This document shows positions 1 to 7,011 of a DNA stretch of 9,582 nucleotides, one piece after another (position 1 is the first letter of the stretch; each line of letters begins with the position of its first letter). The DNA lies in the NCBI GenBank assembly GCA_020431945.1, contig JAGQHH010000452.1, forward strand, positions 1 to 9,582. Reading direction: 5' to 3'. A program made the position numbers and the translations under genes. Source of the DNA: Cyanobacteria bacterium HKST-UBA02 (GTDB lineage: Bacteria > Cyanobacteriota > Vampirovibrionia > Obscuribacterales > Obscuribacteraceae). The notes below the pieces were generated by a model, which saw only the letters and a list, made by a program, of their open reading frames with translations, was not told the DNA's origin and did no database searches.

Positions 1-2
1 GC

Positions 3-791
3 GCTGCCCAGCTCTCTTTCTGGGCTCTCTCCGATATCCTCAAAGAGAACGAGGACGAGACTCTCCATATCGTCCCTCTCGCCGTCAAATACACTTATGA
101 GAACGATATCTCCGGAGCCCTGAGCAGCGCCCTCACCGACCTGGAACACAAGCTGGGGGTGAAGTGCACCACCACGTCTTTGCGAGAGCGTGTCAGGATC
201 GTGGCGGAAAAACTCCTGGACATACTGGAGAAAGAATACCGGCACCAGTCGCCGGATGGCGCCACTATGAACGAGCGGGTGGACTCCCTTCGACAGGTGA
301 TTCTTCAACATGCAGCCAAACAGCTCGATGTGGAGCTGCCCACCAGTCAGCGGCAGCTCGAGCAAGTTCGCGTCGTGCGCAATGCTATCGACGACTACAT
401 CTATGATACTGAGCATGGTGACTCCCAGTACGAGAAAAAAGTACACGACGAGATGTCCCGGACAGTGGCGAGCTGCTACAAAGACATAGGCAGGGTGGTG
501 AATTTCATCGCCATCTATGACGGCTATCTCTCCGAGCACATGACCCAGGAGCGGTGCGCCGACATCATCGACCGGTTGGAGACCGAAGTGAACGGCAGAG
601 AAGCCGAGCCCCGGGGTCCCCGCCGGATCTATATCCGGGTGGGCGACCCCATCGATTTGAAGTCCCATATGGACGCTTACCGGGCAAACAAGAGAAAGGC
701 TGTTGCCACTGTTACAGACGAAATCTTTAGTCAAATCTCATCCATGCTCGAAGCGACCGAGACAGAGCGGCAGCCGGTATTCGTGAAATAG
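3..791 (+). CDS. Probable phospholipid/glycerol acyltransferase (PlsC-like), C-terminal part; 5' end outside window
   Basis: The reading frame is open from the left edge to TAG at 789-791 (262 codons seen), so the gene begins upstream and the GTG at 159 is internal. The first visible residues, a short LSFWALSDIL helix followed by LHIVPLAVKYTY, resemble the part of PlsC-type acyltransferases that follows the catalytic core, where an Ile-Val-Pro-hydrophobic-Ala strand precedes a long helical region. The remainder is charged and helical, with a late RIYIRVGDPIDL stretch like the conserved V-G-x-P-I segment of these enzymes. The expected role is acyl transfer to a glycerophosphate or lysophospholipid at the inner membrane face. 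The HX4D catalytic motif would lie upstream, so the assignment rests on fold-level resemblance recalled from the family. A wholly different helical protein is possible. Confidence 0.6.
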   Translation, partial: AAQLSFWALSDILKENEDETLHIVPLAVKYTYENDISGALSSALTDLEHKLGVKCTTTSLRERVRIVAEKLLDILEKEYRHQSPDGATMNERVDSLRQVILQHAAKQLDVELPTSQRQLEQVRVVRNAIDDYIYDTEHGDSQYEKKVHDEMSRTVASCYKDIGRVVNFIAIYDGYLSEHMTQERCADIIDRLETEVNGREAEPRGPRRIYIRVGDPIDLKSHMDAYRANKRKAVATVTDEIFSQISSMLEATETERQPVFVK

Positions 792-847
792 CAAAGCTTT
801 CGGGACTTTCCCCTGAAGCAGCGAGGGTCTCAAAACGCAACAGTCTC

Positions 848-876
848 TTAGCAACCCTTTGAGGAAGTGCTATTAT
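848..876 (+). promoter_or_regulatory. Possible sigma70-type promoter before the FAD dehydrogenase gene
   Basis: TTAGCA (848-853) and TATTAT (871-876) are separated by 17 bases and match the TTGACA and TATAAT consensus at 4/6 and 5/6 positions. Transcription would begin near 883, after the GTG at 867 and the ATG at 879, so this promoter would favour the ATG at 936 as the start of the next gene. The -35 match is weak and such matches arise by chance. The 144-base gap after the acyltransferase gene is the largest on the + strand before the - strand block, which makes a promoter here reasonable. Confidence 0.35.
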
Positions 877-935
877 TAATGGCGGCCGTCAGGCTCTCTT
901 TCAGTCCGGCCCCTCACAGGTATCAGAATCCAGAC

Positions 936-2378
936 ATGCAAAAGTTAGCACTCGTCGGTCTTGGTGCATCTGGTCTTTTCGCGCTCAAAGAGCTGGCGGG
1001 GACCCCGATCGAGGTACATGTCTTCGACGTCGGTCCGGAGTATCACAAGCGTTATGCCTGCCCCATCGACCAGGGCAAGCTCCAGGTCTGTCCTCCCAAG
1101 GCATGCAGCTACTGCGCTCCCGGACAGTCCGCCGGAAGCTGGAACGATTTCAAGGTCATCCTCTCCGCCTCCCCGGTAATCGGCGGCCGGCTCTATGAGC
1201 TTATCGGCGAGCAAGAGCTCCAGAAACGGCTCGATATCGTCCGCAAAACCATCCTCGAGCACGCCCCGGTGGAAATTCCGGTGGTCAAGCCAAGCGACGA
1301 GGATCTCGAATGGATTCACCGCAAAGCCACCCTGGCCGGCATGACCTATCACTATCAGGAGCTTCTGCATTGCGGCTCGGACAACGCCCCTGCCATCAAT
1401 ACCAGCATCCTCGACGAGATCAAAGCAGAAGGCAGCAATATTCATTTCCACTGGGACACAAGAGTGTCTTCGGTGGCTCGCCGCGGCGAGAAGTTCGCCG
1501 TGCAATTCGACAGTTACCGCCGTCCCGGCGAAGGCAACGAGCAGGAGGATCTCTTCGACTTCTGCGTCATGTCCGTGGGACGCGGCGGCGCTCACTGGCT
1601 CACCCAGCAGGAATTCTACAAAGACCTGGACATCTATCCCGGTCAGGTAGACATCGGCATCCGGGTAGAGACCAGCTGCTATTTCACCGAAGAGGTGGAC
1701 AGGCGATTCTACGAGCCCAAGCTCTATTACCGCAGCCGCCATGCCAATGACGTGGTCCGCAATTTCTGCTCCAACCCCCGCGGTTACGTCACTCCCGAGA
1801 ATCACCGAGACTATGTCCTGGTCAACGGTCACTCCAAGATGTACGAGAAATCGGAGAACAACAACTTCGCAGTGCTGGTGAGCAAGACCTTCACCCGCCC
1901 CTTCAAAGATCCTCAGATGTACTCGCAGACCATCGCCAAAGTAGTGAACATGCTCGCCGGCGGCGGTCCCCTGGTACAACGCCTGGGCGATCTCAGAGGC
2001 GGCAGGCGCACGAAGTCTCTCACCAACAACCTCATCAAGCCCACCCTGGAGGCGGAGTGCGGGGACATCTCCCTGGCTTATCCGCACCGGATCCTTGCCG
2101 GCATCATCGAATATCTGGAAGCCCTGGACAAGATCTGTCCGGGAGTAGCCCATGACTCCACCCTGCTTTTCGCGCCGGAGTGCAAGAGCTATCCAGACTC
2201 CATAGCCGTCAACAAGAACATGGAGACCAATATCCCCAACCTCTTTATCATCGGAGACTCGAGCTCCTGGACAAGAGGAGTAGGTCAGGCCACCACCAGC
2301 GGTCTGCTTGCCGGGGAAGGCATCAGGAAGAAACTCAAAGAAGAAACCCCGGTCAAGGTGGCCCAGGCTGCATCCTGA
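936..2378 (+). CDS. FAD-dependent dehydrogenase, COG2509-like
   Basis: A 480-residue flavoprotein of the uncharacterised FAD-dependent dehydrogenase family (COG2509). An N-terminal Rossmann motif, GLGASG at residues 8-13, should bind the FAD ADP moiety. Family-like stretches follow: VDIGIRVE (238-245), NFCSNPRGYVTPEN (276-289), VNGHS (296-300), VQRLGDLRGGRR (347-358), a PHRI motif (383-386), and a C-terminal LFIIGDSSSWTRGVGQATTSG (from 436) that closes the flavin site. Four cysteines cluster early (C42, C52, C57, C60). Substrate and electron partner are unknown for the family. I chose ATG 936 because the Rossmann strand starts directly after it. ATG 879, with GAGGA at 861-865, would add 19 residues and remains possible; GTG 867 has no room for a ribosome site. 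The caspase gene follows after 21 bases. Family assignment is strong, biochemical role open. Confidence 0.88.
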   Translation: MQKLALVGLGASGLFALKELAGTPIEVHVFDVGPEYHKRYACPIDQGKLQVCPPKACSYCAPGQSAGSWNDFKVILSASPVIGGRLYELIGEQELQKRLDIVRKTILEHAPVEIPVVKPSDEDLEWIHRKATLAGMTYHYQELLHCGSDNAPAINTSILDEIKAEGSNIHFHWDTRVSSVARRGEKFAVQFDSYRRPGEGNEQEDLFDFCVMSVGRGGAHWLTQQEFYKDLDIYPGQVDIGIRVETSCYFTEEVDRRFYEPKLYYRSRHANDVVRNFCSNPRGYVTPENHRDYVLVNGHSKMYEKSENNNFAVLVSKTFTRPFKDPQMYSQTIAKVVNMLAGGGPLVQRLGDLRGGRRTKSLTNNLIKPTLEAECGDISLAYPHRILAGIIEYLEALDKICPGVAHDSTLLFAPECKSYPDSIAVNKNMETNIPNLFIIGDSSSWTRGVGQATTSGLLAGEGIRKKLKEETPVKVAQAAS

Positions 2379-2399
2379 TCGAACCTGCTGGATCTCCGG

Positions 2400-4034
2400 A
2401 TGGCTCGAAATTCAAAAACCATACTTTCACTCTTCGTCCTTCTGCCGGGACTGCTTCTCAGCATATTCCTATCAATCCGCCCTTCCGAAGCACGGGATCC
2501 CCGGGCGACTCAGATGTACGAGCAGGGACTGGCAGCTGCACAACGTGGACAGAATCGCGACGCAGTCAACTTCTTCCGGCGTGCCATCACCTATGACAAA
2601 GATTATGCCGATGCTTTCTACCAGCTCGGGACCCTCTATGTGAATATGGGAGAGTTCCGAACCGCGGTTACCTGGCTGAACCAGGCGGTCAAACTCAATC
2701 CGTCCAACAGTCAGGCCCTCCTCCTGCTCAATCAATGTCGGGCACAATCCGGTCTCGGTCCATATTCCAGCAGCCCCCAGGCTCAAAGAGATCCGCGCTA
2801 TCCATATAAGAACCAGAGTCGATATGTCCGGCCGGAAACGAACAATACCTACTATCAGAGCGCCTTCGGTGCCTACAATCAAAACAATCCGGACCCGCGC
2901 AAACAAGTTGCTGACGCTCGCTACCAGGATAACCGGAATTACCGGTCTCCTCTGATTCAAAATCAGGAGCCGCGCTCTTTTGCTCAGTACTCGCAGCCTT
3001 CTTATGTACAACAACCGGTAGCGCCGGCTCCGTCCTATGCTCAGCCAGATCAACAACAAATTCAACAACAGATTCAACAACCAGTTCAACAACAAATTCA
3101 ACAGCCAGTAGCGCCACAGGTCGCCTTCTCCACGCCGGCTGCGGCTGTGCAGCCTCGAGCTTCGACACCGGACTTGACATCGGACTCAGCACCGAAAGCG
3201 CCACCACCCAGAACGCCTGTCGTAGAAAAGACAAAACCGAGCACCACTGTCGATACCCCGGTGAAAGACAAATGGGCCCTGGTGATCGGCATAAGCAAAT
3301 TCGGCAAGCCCGAGTACAACCTCGAATATGCCGCCAAGGACGCGACGGACTTCTATAACTTCCTGGTCAAGGAAGCCAATTTCAAAAGCGATCACGTCAA
3401 GCTCCTCCTGAACGAGGAGGCGACCAGGACCAATATCATGAGCGCTTTCGGAAGCTCCTGGCTCCCCCGACTGACTGAGCCCGGGGATCTTGTAGTCGTG
3501 TATGTTTCCACCCACGGAACTCCTTCCACCGAAGACGATGGCGGGCGAAACTATGTCGTTGCCTACGACACCGACGCCGACGACCTCTATCCGACAGGGG
3601 TGGACATGGACGAGATCTACCGCCGGATCAAAGAAGGCGTCAAGACAGACCGGGTCCTCATCGTCCTGGATACCTGCTATAGCGGTGGCGCCGTTCCCGG
3701 GAGCCGAGCTCTCTCGAGATATACCAATTTCGACCTGAACGCCGTCAAGCTTGGCAAAGGACACCTGGTGATCTCCTCCAGCAGCCCGGGAGAGAAGTCC
3801 TGGGAATCGAAAAGATACAAGAACGGCGTGTTCACGAGACAGCTCATCGAAGCTCTGAAGGGCAAACAGGTCGATGTCAAAACAGCTTTCTCGAAGCTCA
3901 AGCACGACGTAGAATGGGAAGTGAAGGTAGACCACGGTAAATCCCAGACCCCTCAAATCGGCGGCGACTGGCAGGGCTCGGAGCTGATCATCTCGGTGCC
4001 GGCGAGCGAGCCGCGGTCAATGGGACAAGACTGA
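2400..4034 (+). CDS. Exported TPR protein with C-terminal caspase-like (peptidase C14) domain
   Basis: 544 residues in four parts. Residues 1-32 look like a Sec signal peptide: basic start, hydrophobic core at about 8-25, and cleavage probably near SEA-RD at 31. Two TPR units occupy about 35-102 and would bind a partner. Residues 120-285 form a low-complexity Tyr/Asn/Gln/Pro-rich linker containing the QQQI/QQPV repeat. The caspase-like domain runs from about 289 (KWALVIGISKF) to 533. It keeps the catalytic dyad: His372 in STHG and Cys426 in LDTCYSGG. It is therefore probably an active cysteine peptidase; cleavage specificity (Asp versus Arg/Lys) cannot be read from the sequence. Export places it outside the cytoplasm, unlike classical cytosolic caspases. 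It lies 21 bases after the FAD gene and 17 before the kinase gene. The Shine-Dalgarno is poor, so translational coupling is possible. Confidence 0.9.
   Translation: MARNSKTILSLFVLLPGLLLSIFLSIRPSEARDPRATQMYEQGLAAAQRGQNRDAVNFFRRAITYDKDYADAFYQLGTLYVNMGEFRTAVTWLNQAVKLNPSNSQALLLLNQCRAQSGLGPYSSSPQAQRDPRYPYKNQSRYVRPETNNTYYQSAFGAYNQNNPDPRKQVADARYQDNRNYRSPLIQNQEPRSFAQYSQPSYVQQPVAPAPSYAQPDQQQIQQQIQQPVQQQIQQPVAPQVAFSTPAAAVQPRASTPDLTSDSAPKAPPPRTPVVEKTKPSTTVDTPVKDKWALVIGISKFGKPEYNLEYAAKDATDFYNFLVKEANFKSDHVKLLLNEEATRTNIMSAFGSSWLPRLTEPGDLVVVYVSTHGTPSTEDDGGRNYVVAYDTDADDLYPTGVDMDEIYRRIKEGVKTDRVLIVLDTCYSGGAVPGSRALSRYTNFDLNAVKLGKGHLVISSSSPGEKSWESKRYKNGVFTRQLIEALKGKQVDVKTAFSKLKHDVEWEVKVDHGKSQTPQIGGDWQGSELIISVPASEPRSMGQD
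3051..3110 (+). repeat. Five tandem 12-bp units encoding QQQI/QQPV in the caspase linker
   Basis: Five in-frame 12-base units fill 3051-3110: CAACAACAAATT, CAACAACAGATT, CAACAACCAGTT, CAACAACAAATT and CAACAGCCAGTA. They encode QQQI, QQQI, QQPV, QQQI and QQPV (residues 218-237). The first and fourth units are identical. A further QQPVAPA copy upstream (residues 204-210) echoes the end of the array, which continues as QQPVAPQ. The repeat is richer in A than the surrounding gene and its unit length keeps the frame, so copy number could vary between strains and change linker length without breaking the protein. Confidence 0.9.
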
Positions 4035-4051
4035 CCCAAGAGAGCCGCCTC

Positions 4052-6163
4052 ATGCCCGACTCGGAAATCTGCTCTCGGTGCTTGAAAGCGAAAACCGTCA
4101 CGCCCGGATCTATCAGTGGGCTTTACGAGGTCTGCAACTGCAGCACTGCGTCAAGCATCGAACAGCAAGCCATCACGGTTCTCTTCTGCAACATCTGTAA
4201 GAAGCAAATCAACCAGGGTAGACAGGGAAGCTTCACCCAGTGGGTCTTCCGCCCGGTCCTCTGCGAGTGCGAGAATCCGGAGATTATTCAGAAAGTCGAG
4301 TTGATCGATCGAGACAAGCTCATCGCCGAAAGCAGCGAAGTCGACGAGCATCCTGAGCTCGATGTCGACGGATTTCCCAGCGATCGATTCAGCCCCAGAG
4401 AAAAGCTTGGATCAGGAGCGACATCCGAAGTCTTTCTCTCGAGAGACCGATTCCTGCGCAAAGATGTCTCTGTCAAACTTCTTCGCTGGCTCAATGACGA
4501 GACCATAGTAGCCTTTCAAAACGAGGCCCGGGTCAATGCCGCCCTCAAGCACCGAAATATCGTGGAGATTCTCGACTTTGGCGTATCCGATAGCGGTGTG
4601 CCGTTTCTCGTTCAGGACTACATAGAAGGAGCCACTCTCGAAGAGTATCTTGCCGAGCACGGTCCCATGGATACCGGTTCGGTCATTTCATTTTTTGCAG
4701 AAGTAGCGGATGCACTAGCCTATGCCCACAGCAAGGGTGTCATGCACCGGGATCTCAAACCAAGCAATTTCCTGGTAGTGAAATCCGAGAACCGTCTCTC
4801 GCCACGGCTCATCGATTTCGGAATCGCCCATATGAAAGAAGGCACCGCTACGGCAGACGGAATTGAAGTAGCCGGAACACCTCGCTATATGGCTCCTGAC
4901 ACTGCTAACGGGCTCGACTATGACAGCCGCTCCGAGATCTACTCTCTGGGCTGCGTGATGTATGCAGCCCTTACCGGGGGCTCTCCGCCCTTTGACGGTG
5001 ACACCAGCCTGGAAATCCTCTCCCGGCACTCTACGCAACCGCCGGAGCCCATCGAGGCGATAGCCGGGGAGCCCCTCGAAAGCGTCATCTTCAAATGCCT
5101 GGAGAAGTCCCCGGCAGAGCGTTTCGAAAGCGCCATCAGCCTCAAGGAAGCGCTGCGCTCTATAAGCGACCTGCCGGGTCCTCTCGAGCCCGAAATCAGA
5201 AAAGCAGGGTCAGACCGAAACCGGATTGCAGTCGTCGCGGTCTCGGCTATAGCAGCGATTACCATAGCCACCACCGGCGCCCTGGTGGCATCCAGGCTCT
5301 TGAAGCAGAGCGAACCCGAAAGCAGGAAAGCACGTCCGGTCAAAGAAGAGGAAATCGAAACCGCCTTTCAAGCCGACAACCTCGGCAAAGCATTTCTCGA
5401 GTCGACAATGGTGCCCCACGCCGATTCGACAATAGAATACCTCCAGTCAATCCGAAAGAATCCCGATGCAGAGGTCGTCAACTTGTTCATGTGCGACGTC
5501 AAGGATAGCGACCTGGACTTCATCGGAGGAACCAGAATAAAAGCCCTCAATCTCTCTTACAATCCGGTCACCAACGTCACCATGAAGCGGCTGGAAAATG
5601 TGGAGACCCTCGAAGCCCTGGTTCTCAGAGCCGTCAATATCACCGATGATGGTATCGAATCCATCTCCCGGCTACCCAATCTGAAGAGGTTGACAGTCTC
5701 CGCCATTCCCCTGACACCGAGATCGTTTGATGCCATCGCCCGGATAAAGAGCCTCGAGAGACTCTATCTCGAGACCTTCGACAATCTCTCGGAAGAAGAA
5801 ATTCGCAAACTCAAAAAGCTCCCGAAACTGGAAATGCTCCTTATAGCCCGATGCAAAATTTCGGTTCCTGTTGCCCGGGAGCTCATCGACTTCCCCGCCA
5901 TGTGGGCGGTAGATCTATCCAACTGCAGTATCGCTGACGGTGTCATTGAAACCCTCGCAAAATCCCGACGCTTCACAGACATCATTCTCTCGGGATCGGA
6001 CTTTCCGCCGGGCAGGCTGAAAGTCTTCAACAGCATGAAAAGCCTCAAAGTCCTGAACGTCGTCGATTGCCCGAATGTCGAGACATCCGAGATCAAGAAA
6101 CTGATCAGGACAAGACCCGACCTTCAAGTCTATGCCACCGAGAAAAATATATCTCTGCCCTGA
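4052..6163 (+). CDS. Membrane Ser/Thr protein kinase with N-terminal double CxxC/CxC cysteine modules and C-terminal leucine-rich repeats
   Basis: 703 residues. The N-terminus has two successive cysteine sets, C7xxC10...C28xC30 and C46xxC49...C71xC73, likely zinc-binding. The Hanks-type kinase domain spans about 113-370: loop GSGATSEV from 120, Lys142, Glu158, HRDLKPSN at 232-239 and DFG at 255-257. All catalytic residues are present, so activity is likely. Deviations include APD instead of APE (281-283), Glu295 where the alpha-F Asp is usual, and Ser in place of the third loop glycine. One hydrophobic segment (about 391-413) crosses the membrane. Residues about 475-695 hold roughly eight LRR-like repeats of about 24 residues, such as IKALNLSYNPVT and LEALVLRAVNIT. 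The kinase should face the cytoplasm and the LRR the outside. ATG 4052 is preceded by a purine-rich AAGAGAG and lies 17 bases after the caspase gene, supporting an operon. Confidence 0.92.
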   Translation: MPDSEICSRCLKAKTVTPGSISGLYEVCNCSTASSIEQQAITVLFCNICKKQINQGRQGSFTQWVFRPVLCECENPEIIQKVELIDRDKLIAESSEVDEHPELDVDGFPSDRFSPREKLGSGATSEVFLSRDRFLRKDVSVKLLRWLNDETIVAFQNEARVNAALKHRNIVEILDFGVSDSGVPFLVQDYIEGATLEEYLAEHGPMDTGSVISFFAEVADALAYAHSKGVMHRDLKPSNFLVVKSENRLSPRLIDFGIAHMKEGTATADGIEVAGTPRYMAPDTANGLDYDSRSEIYSLGCVMYAALTGGSPPFDGDTSLEILSRHSTQPPEPIEAIAGEPLESVIFKCLEKSPAERFESAISLKEALRSISDLPGPLEPEIRKAGSDRNRIAVVAVSAIAAITIATTGALVASRLLKQSEPESRKARPVKEEEIETAFQADNLGKAFLESTMVPHADSTIEYLQSIRKNPDAEVVNLFMCDVKDSDLDFIGGTRIKALNLSYNPVTNVTMKRLENVETLEALVLRAVNITDDGIESISRLPNLKRLTVSAIPLTPRSFDAIARIKSLERLYLETFDNLSEEEIRKLKKLPKLEMLLIARCKISVPVARELIDFPAMWAVDLSNCSIADGVIETLAKSRRFTDIILSGSDFPPGRLKVFNSMKSLKVLNVVDCPNVETSEIKKLIRTRPDLQVYATEKNISLP

Positions 6164-6170
6164 CCTCTGA

Positions 6171-6422
6171 CTACGCGGTCTTGCGCTCGAAAGAGTCGTC
6201 CACCATTATCCGCACCAGAGAGGCTTTGCTTATCGAAGGCTTGAGAAGGTCTTTCATCTCGTTCCACTCATAGGCGCTTATCTGTCCACGCTCATAAAGA
6301 GTGCAAACCTGATCCCACAAAGCGAAGAGCTTTTGCGGGCAAGTAGTATTGCGCGCTTTTCTCTGAAAATCGATCAAATCAAAATCGTTCAATTTAGAAT
6401 CGTTCAATTTAGAATCATTCAT
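6171..6422 (-). CDS. Small hypothetical protein with N-terminal NDSKL repeats
   Basis: An 83-residue soluble protein that I do not recognise. It opens with an imperfect repeat, MNDSKLNDSKLND, followed by a mixed helical region (DFQRKARNTT, LFALWDQVCTLYERG, AYEWNEMKDLL) with two cysteines at 28 and 40. It ends basic. The start at 6422 is preferred over the ATG at 6446, which gives 91 residues, because GGAGGA lies exactly 7 bases upstream of 6422 while nothing comparable precedes 6446. The gene converges on the kinase gene with 7 bases between stop codons, and it is the last of the three - strand genes. The amphipathic, charge-balanced composition and the good ribosome site argue for a real gene. 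There is no signal peptide or membrane segment. Confidence 0.65.
   Translation of the reverse strand: MNDSKLNDSKLNDFDLIDFQRKARNTTCPQKLFALWDQVCTLYERGQISAYEWNEMKDLLKPSISKASLVRIMVDDSFERKTA
6383..6420. repeat. 15-bp tandem repeat at the 5' end of the small - strand gene
   Basis: AATCGTTCAATTTAG occurs twice back to back (6383-6397 and 6398-6412), and a third truncated, mutated copy, AATCATTC, continues to 6420 directly against the start codon. On the - strand the array encodes the NDSKL units at residues 2-11. The unit length is a multiple of three, so gain or loss of copies keeps the frame. It is clearly AT-richer than the flanking sequence. Confidence 0.85.
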
Positions 6423-6429
6423 GGCACAG

Positions 6430-6435
6430 TCCTCC
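6430..6435 (-). promoter_or_regulatory. Strong Shine-Dalgarno deciding the start of the small gene
   Basis: On the - strand GGAGGA is followed by seven bases (CTGTGCC) and the ATG at 6422. This is a near-ideal ribosome site and sits inside the longer 91-codon frame, so it argues that the shorter 83-residue product is the real one. Confidence 0.7.
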
Positions 6436-6481
6436 AGCCGCGCCATTCAAACGCTTCAGGCGCTGAATATGGCTCGGGCAA

Positions 6482-6540
6482 AACAAAACTCTGCTCTCTA
6501 AGACAGTAAAGCAGACAGTTTTGTTCCTTGCTAACAAGGA
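6482..6540 (-). terminator. Pair of hairpins between two - strand genes; possible terminator
   Basis: AACAAAACT (6482-6490) pairs with AGTTTTGTT (6517-6525), and the pairing continues inward with CTGCT (6491-6495) and AGCAG (6510-6514), giving 14 base pairs with a two-base bulge and a 14-base loop. Next to it TCCTTG (6525-6530) and CAAGGA (6535-6540) form a perfect six-pair stem with a four-base loop; base 6525 is shared, so the two stems abut. Reading on the - strand, both follow the stop of the 123-residue membrane protein gene, and the larger stem ends in a T-rich run (TTTTGTTTTG), as in an intrinsic terminator. The stem is AT-rich at its base, so strength is uncertain. Confidence 0.5.
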
Positions 6541-6549
6541 GGACGTATT

Positions 6550-6921
6550 TTACGGATGAACGAAATGCTCGATCCAGCACACCGCCAGGAGCGAGATCAT
6601 CAAAGTGCTCAAAAGAGCGGTGGGGAAGAGACCGACCAGAAGCGCCGAGCGTCTGGTGCTATCTCTGGACAGGAGAGTGTGCGCATAGAAGAACAGCGGG
6701 GGTGTCACCGTAATCGCCAGGTAGACCAGGGGTGCGCAACCCTGACTCCAGAAAACGCCAGCCAGAAGCGCAGTGCCGACGACGGCGAGGCTGATCAGCC
6801 AGAATGGCACCCTCGCCGCCGCCCTGCGAATGAAAAAGAGGCAACCGCCTGCACTTACCAGCCAGCCTGCGAGGATAACCCCGTAATAAATAAACAGAGG
6901 TAGATTAAATGCAACGTGCAA
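6550..6921 (-). CDS. Small four-helix membrane protein, unknown function
   Basis: 123 residues, nearly all hydrophobic, with four predicted membrane helices at about 8-30, 39-58, 62-84 and 93-116. A basic loop (RRAAARVP, 32-39) follows helix 1 and a second polar loop (SRDSTRR) follows helix 3, suggesting both face the cytoplasm. I do not recognise a family. The start is a TTG at 6921; no in-frame ATG exists near the N-terminus, and a GAGG lies about ten bases upstream. The gene sits 90 bases after the 135-residue membrane protein gene on the same strand and shares motifs with it (basic RR-x-A-x-R-x-P loop, AG-hydrophobic-W at the end of helix 2, LVG in helix 4). The opposite strand also carries an open frame, but its hydrophilic product is what the complement of a hydrophobic gene gives. 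Confidence 0.72.
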   Translation of the reverse strand: MHVAFNLPLFIYYGVILAGWLVSAGGCLFFIRRAAARVPFWLISLAVVGTALLAGVFWSQGCAPLVYLAITVTPPLFFYAHTLLSRDSTRRSALLVGLFPTALLSTLMISLLAVCWIEHFVHP

Positions 6922-7011
6922 GGTGCCCGGGCCTCATTTCTCCGACCACCTACAACATTCCACGGAGAAGGCAGATTAATGCGTTTCGCACCTGATTTCA
7001 AAAGTCGGCGG

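Noticed and set aside
159..791. Acyltransferase-like gene starting at GTG 159
   Set aside because: The frame is open to the left edge and the upstream residues fit the family, so 159 is internal.
802..812. GGGA-CTT-TCCC hairpin after the acyltransferase-like gene
   Set aside because: Only four pairs and no T-run follow, so it is not a credible terminator.
945..2153. 402-codon open frame on the - strand
   Set aside because: It lies wholly opposite the COG2509-like gene, whose motifs are clear. Biased third positions in GC-rich genes leave such antisense frames open, and the product shows no recognisable domain.
3186..3956. 256-codon open frame on the - strand
   Set aside because: Antisense to the caspase domain, which has an intact His/Cys dyad. 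No motif or ribosome site supports it.
4288..4660. Overlapping - strand frames opposite the kinase N-terminal half
   Set aside because: Short shadows of the kinase gene without ribosome sites or domains.
6556..6903. + strand frame of 115 codons with AAGGAGG 13 bases upstream
   Set aside because: The product is uniformly polar and low in hydrophobic residues, as expected for the complement of the four-helix membrane gene. The spacing from the ribosome-like site is long.
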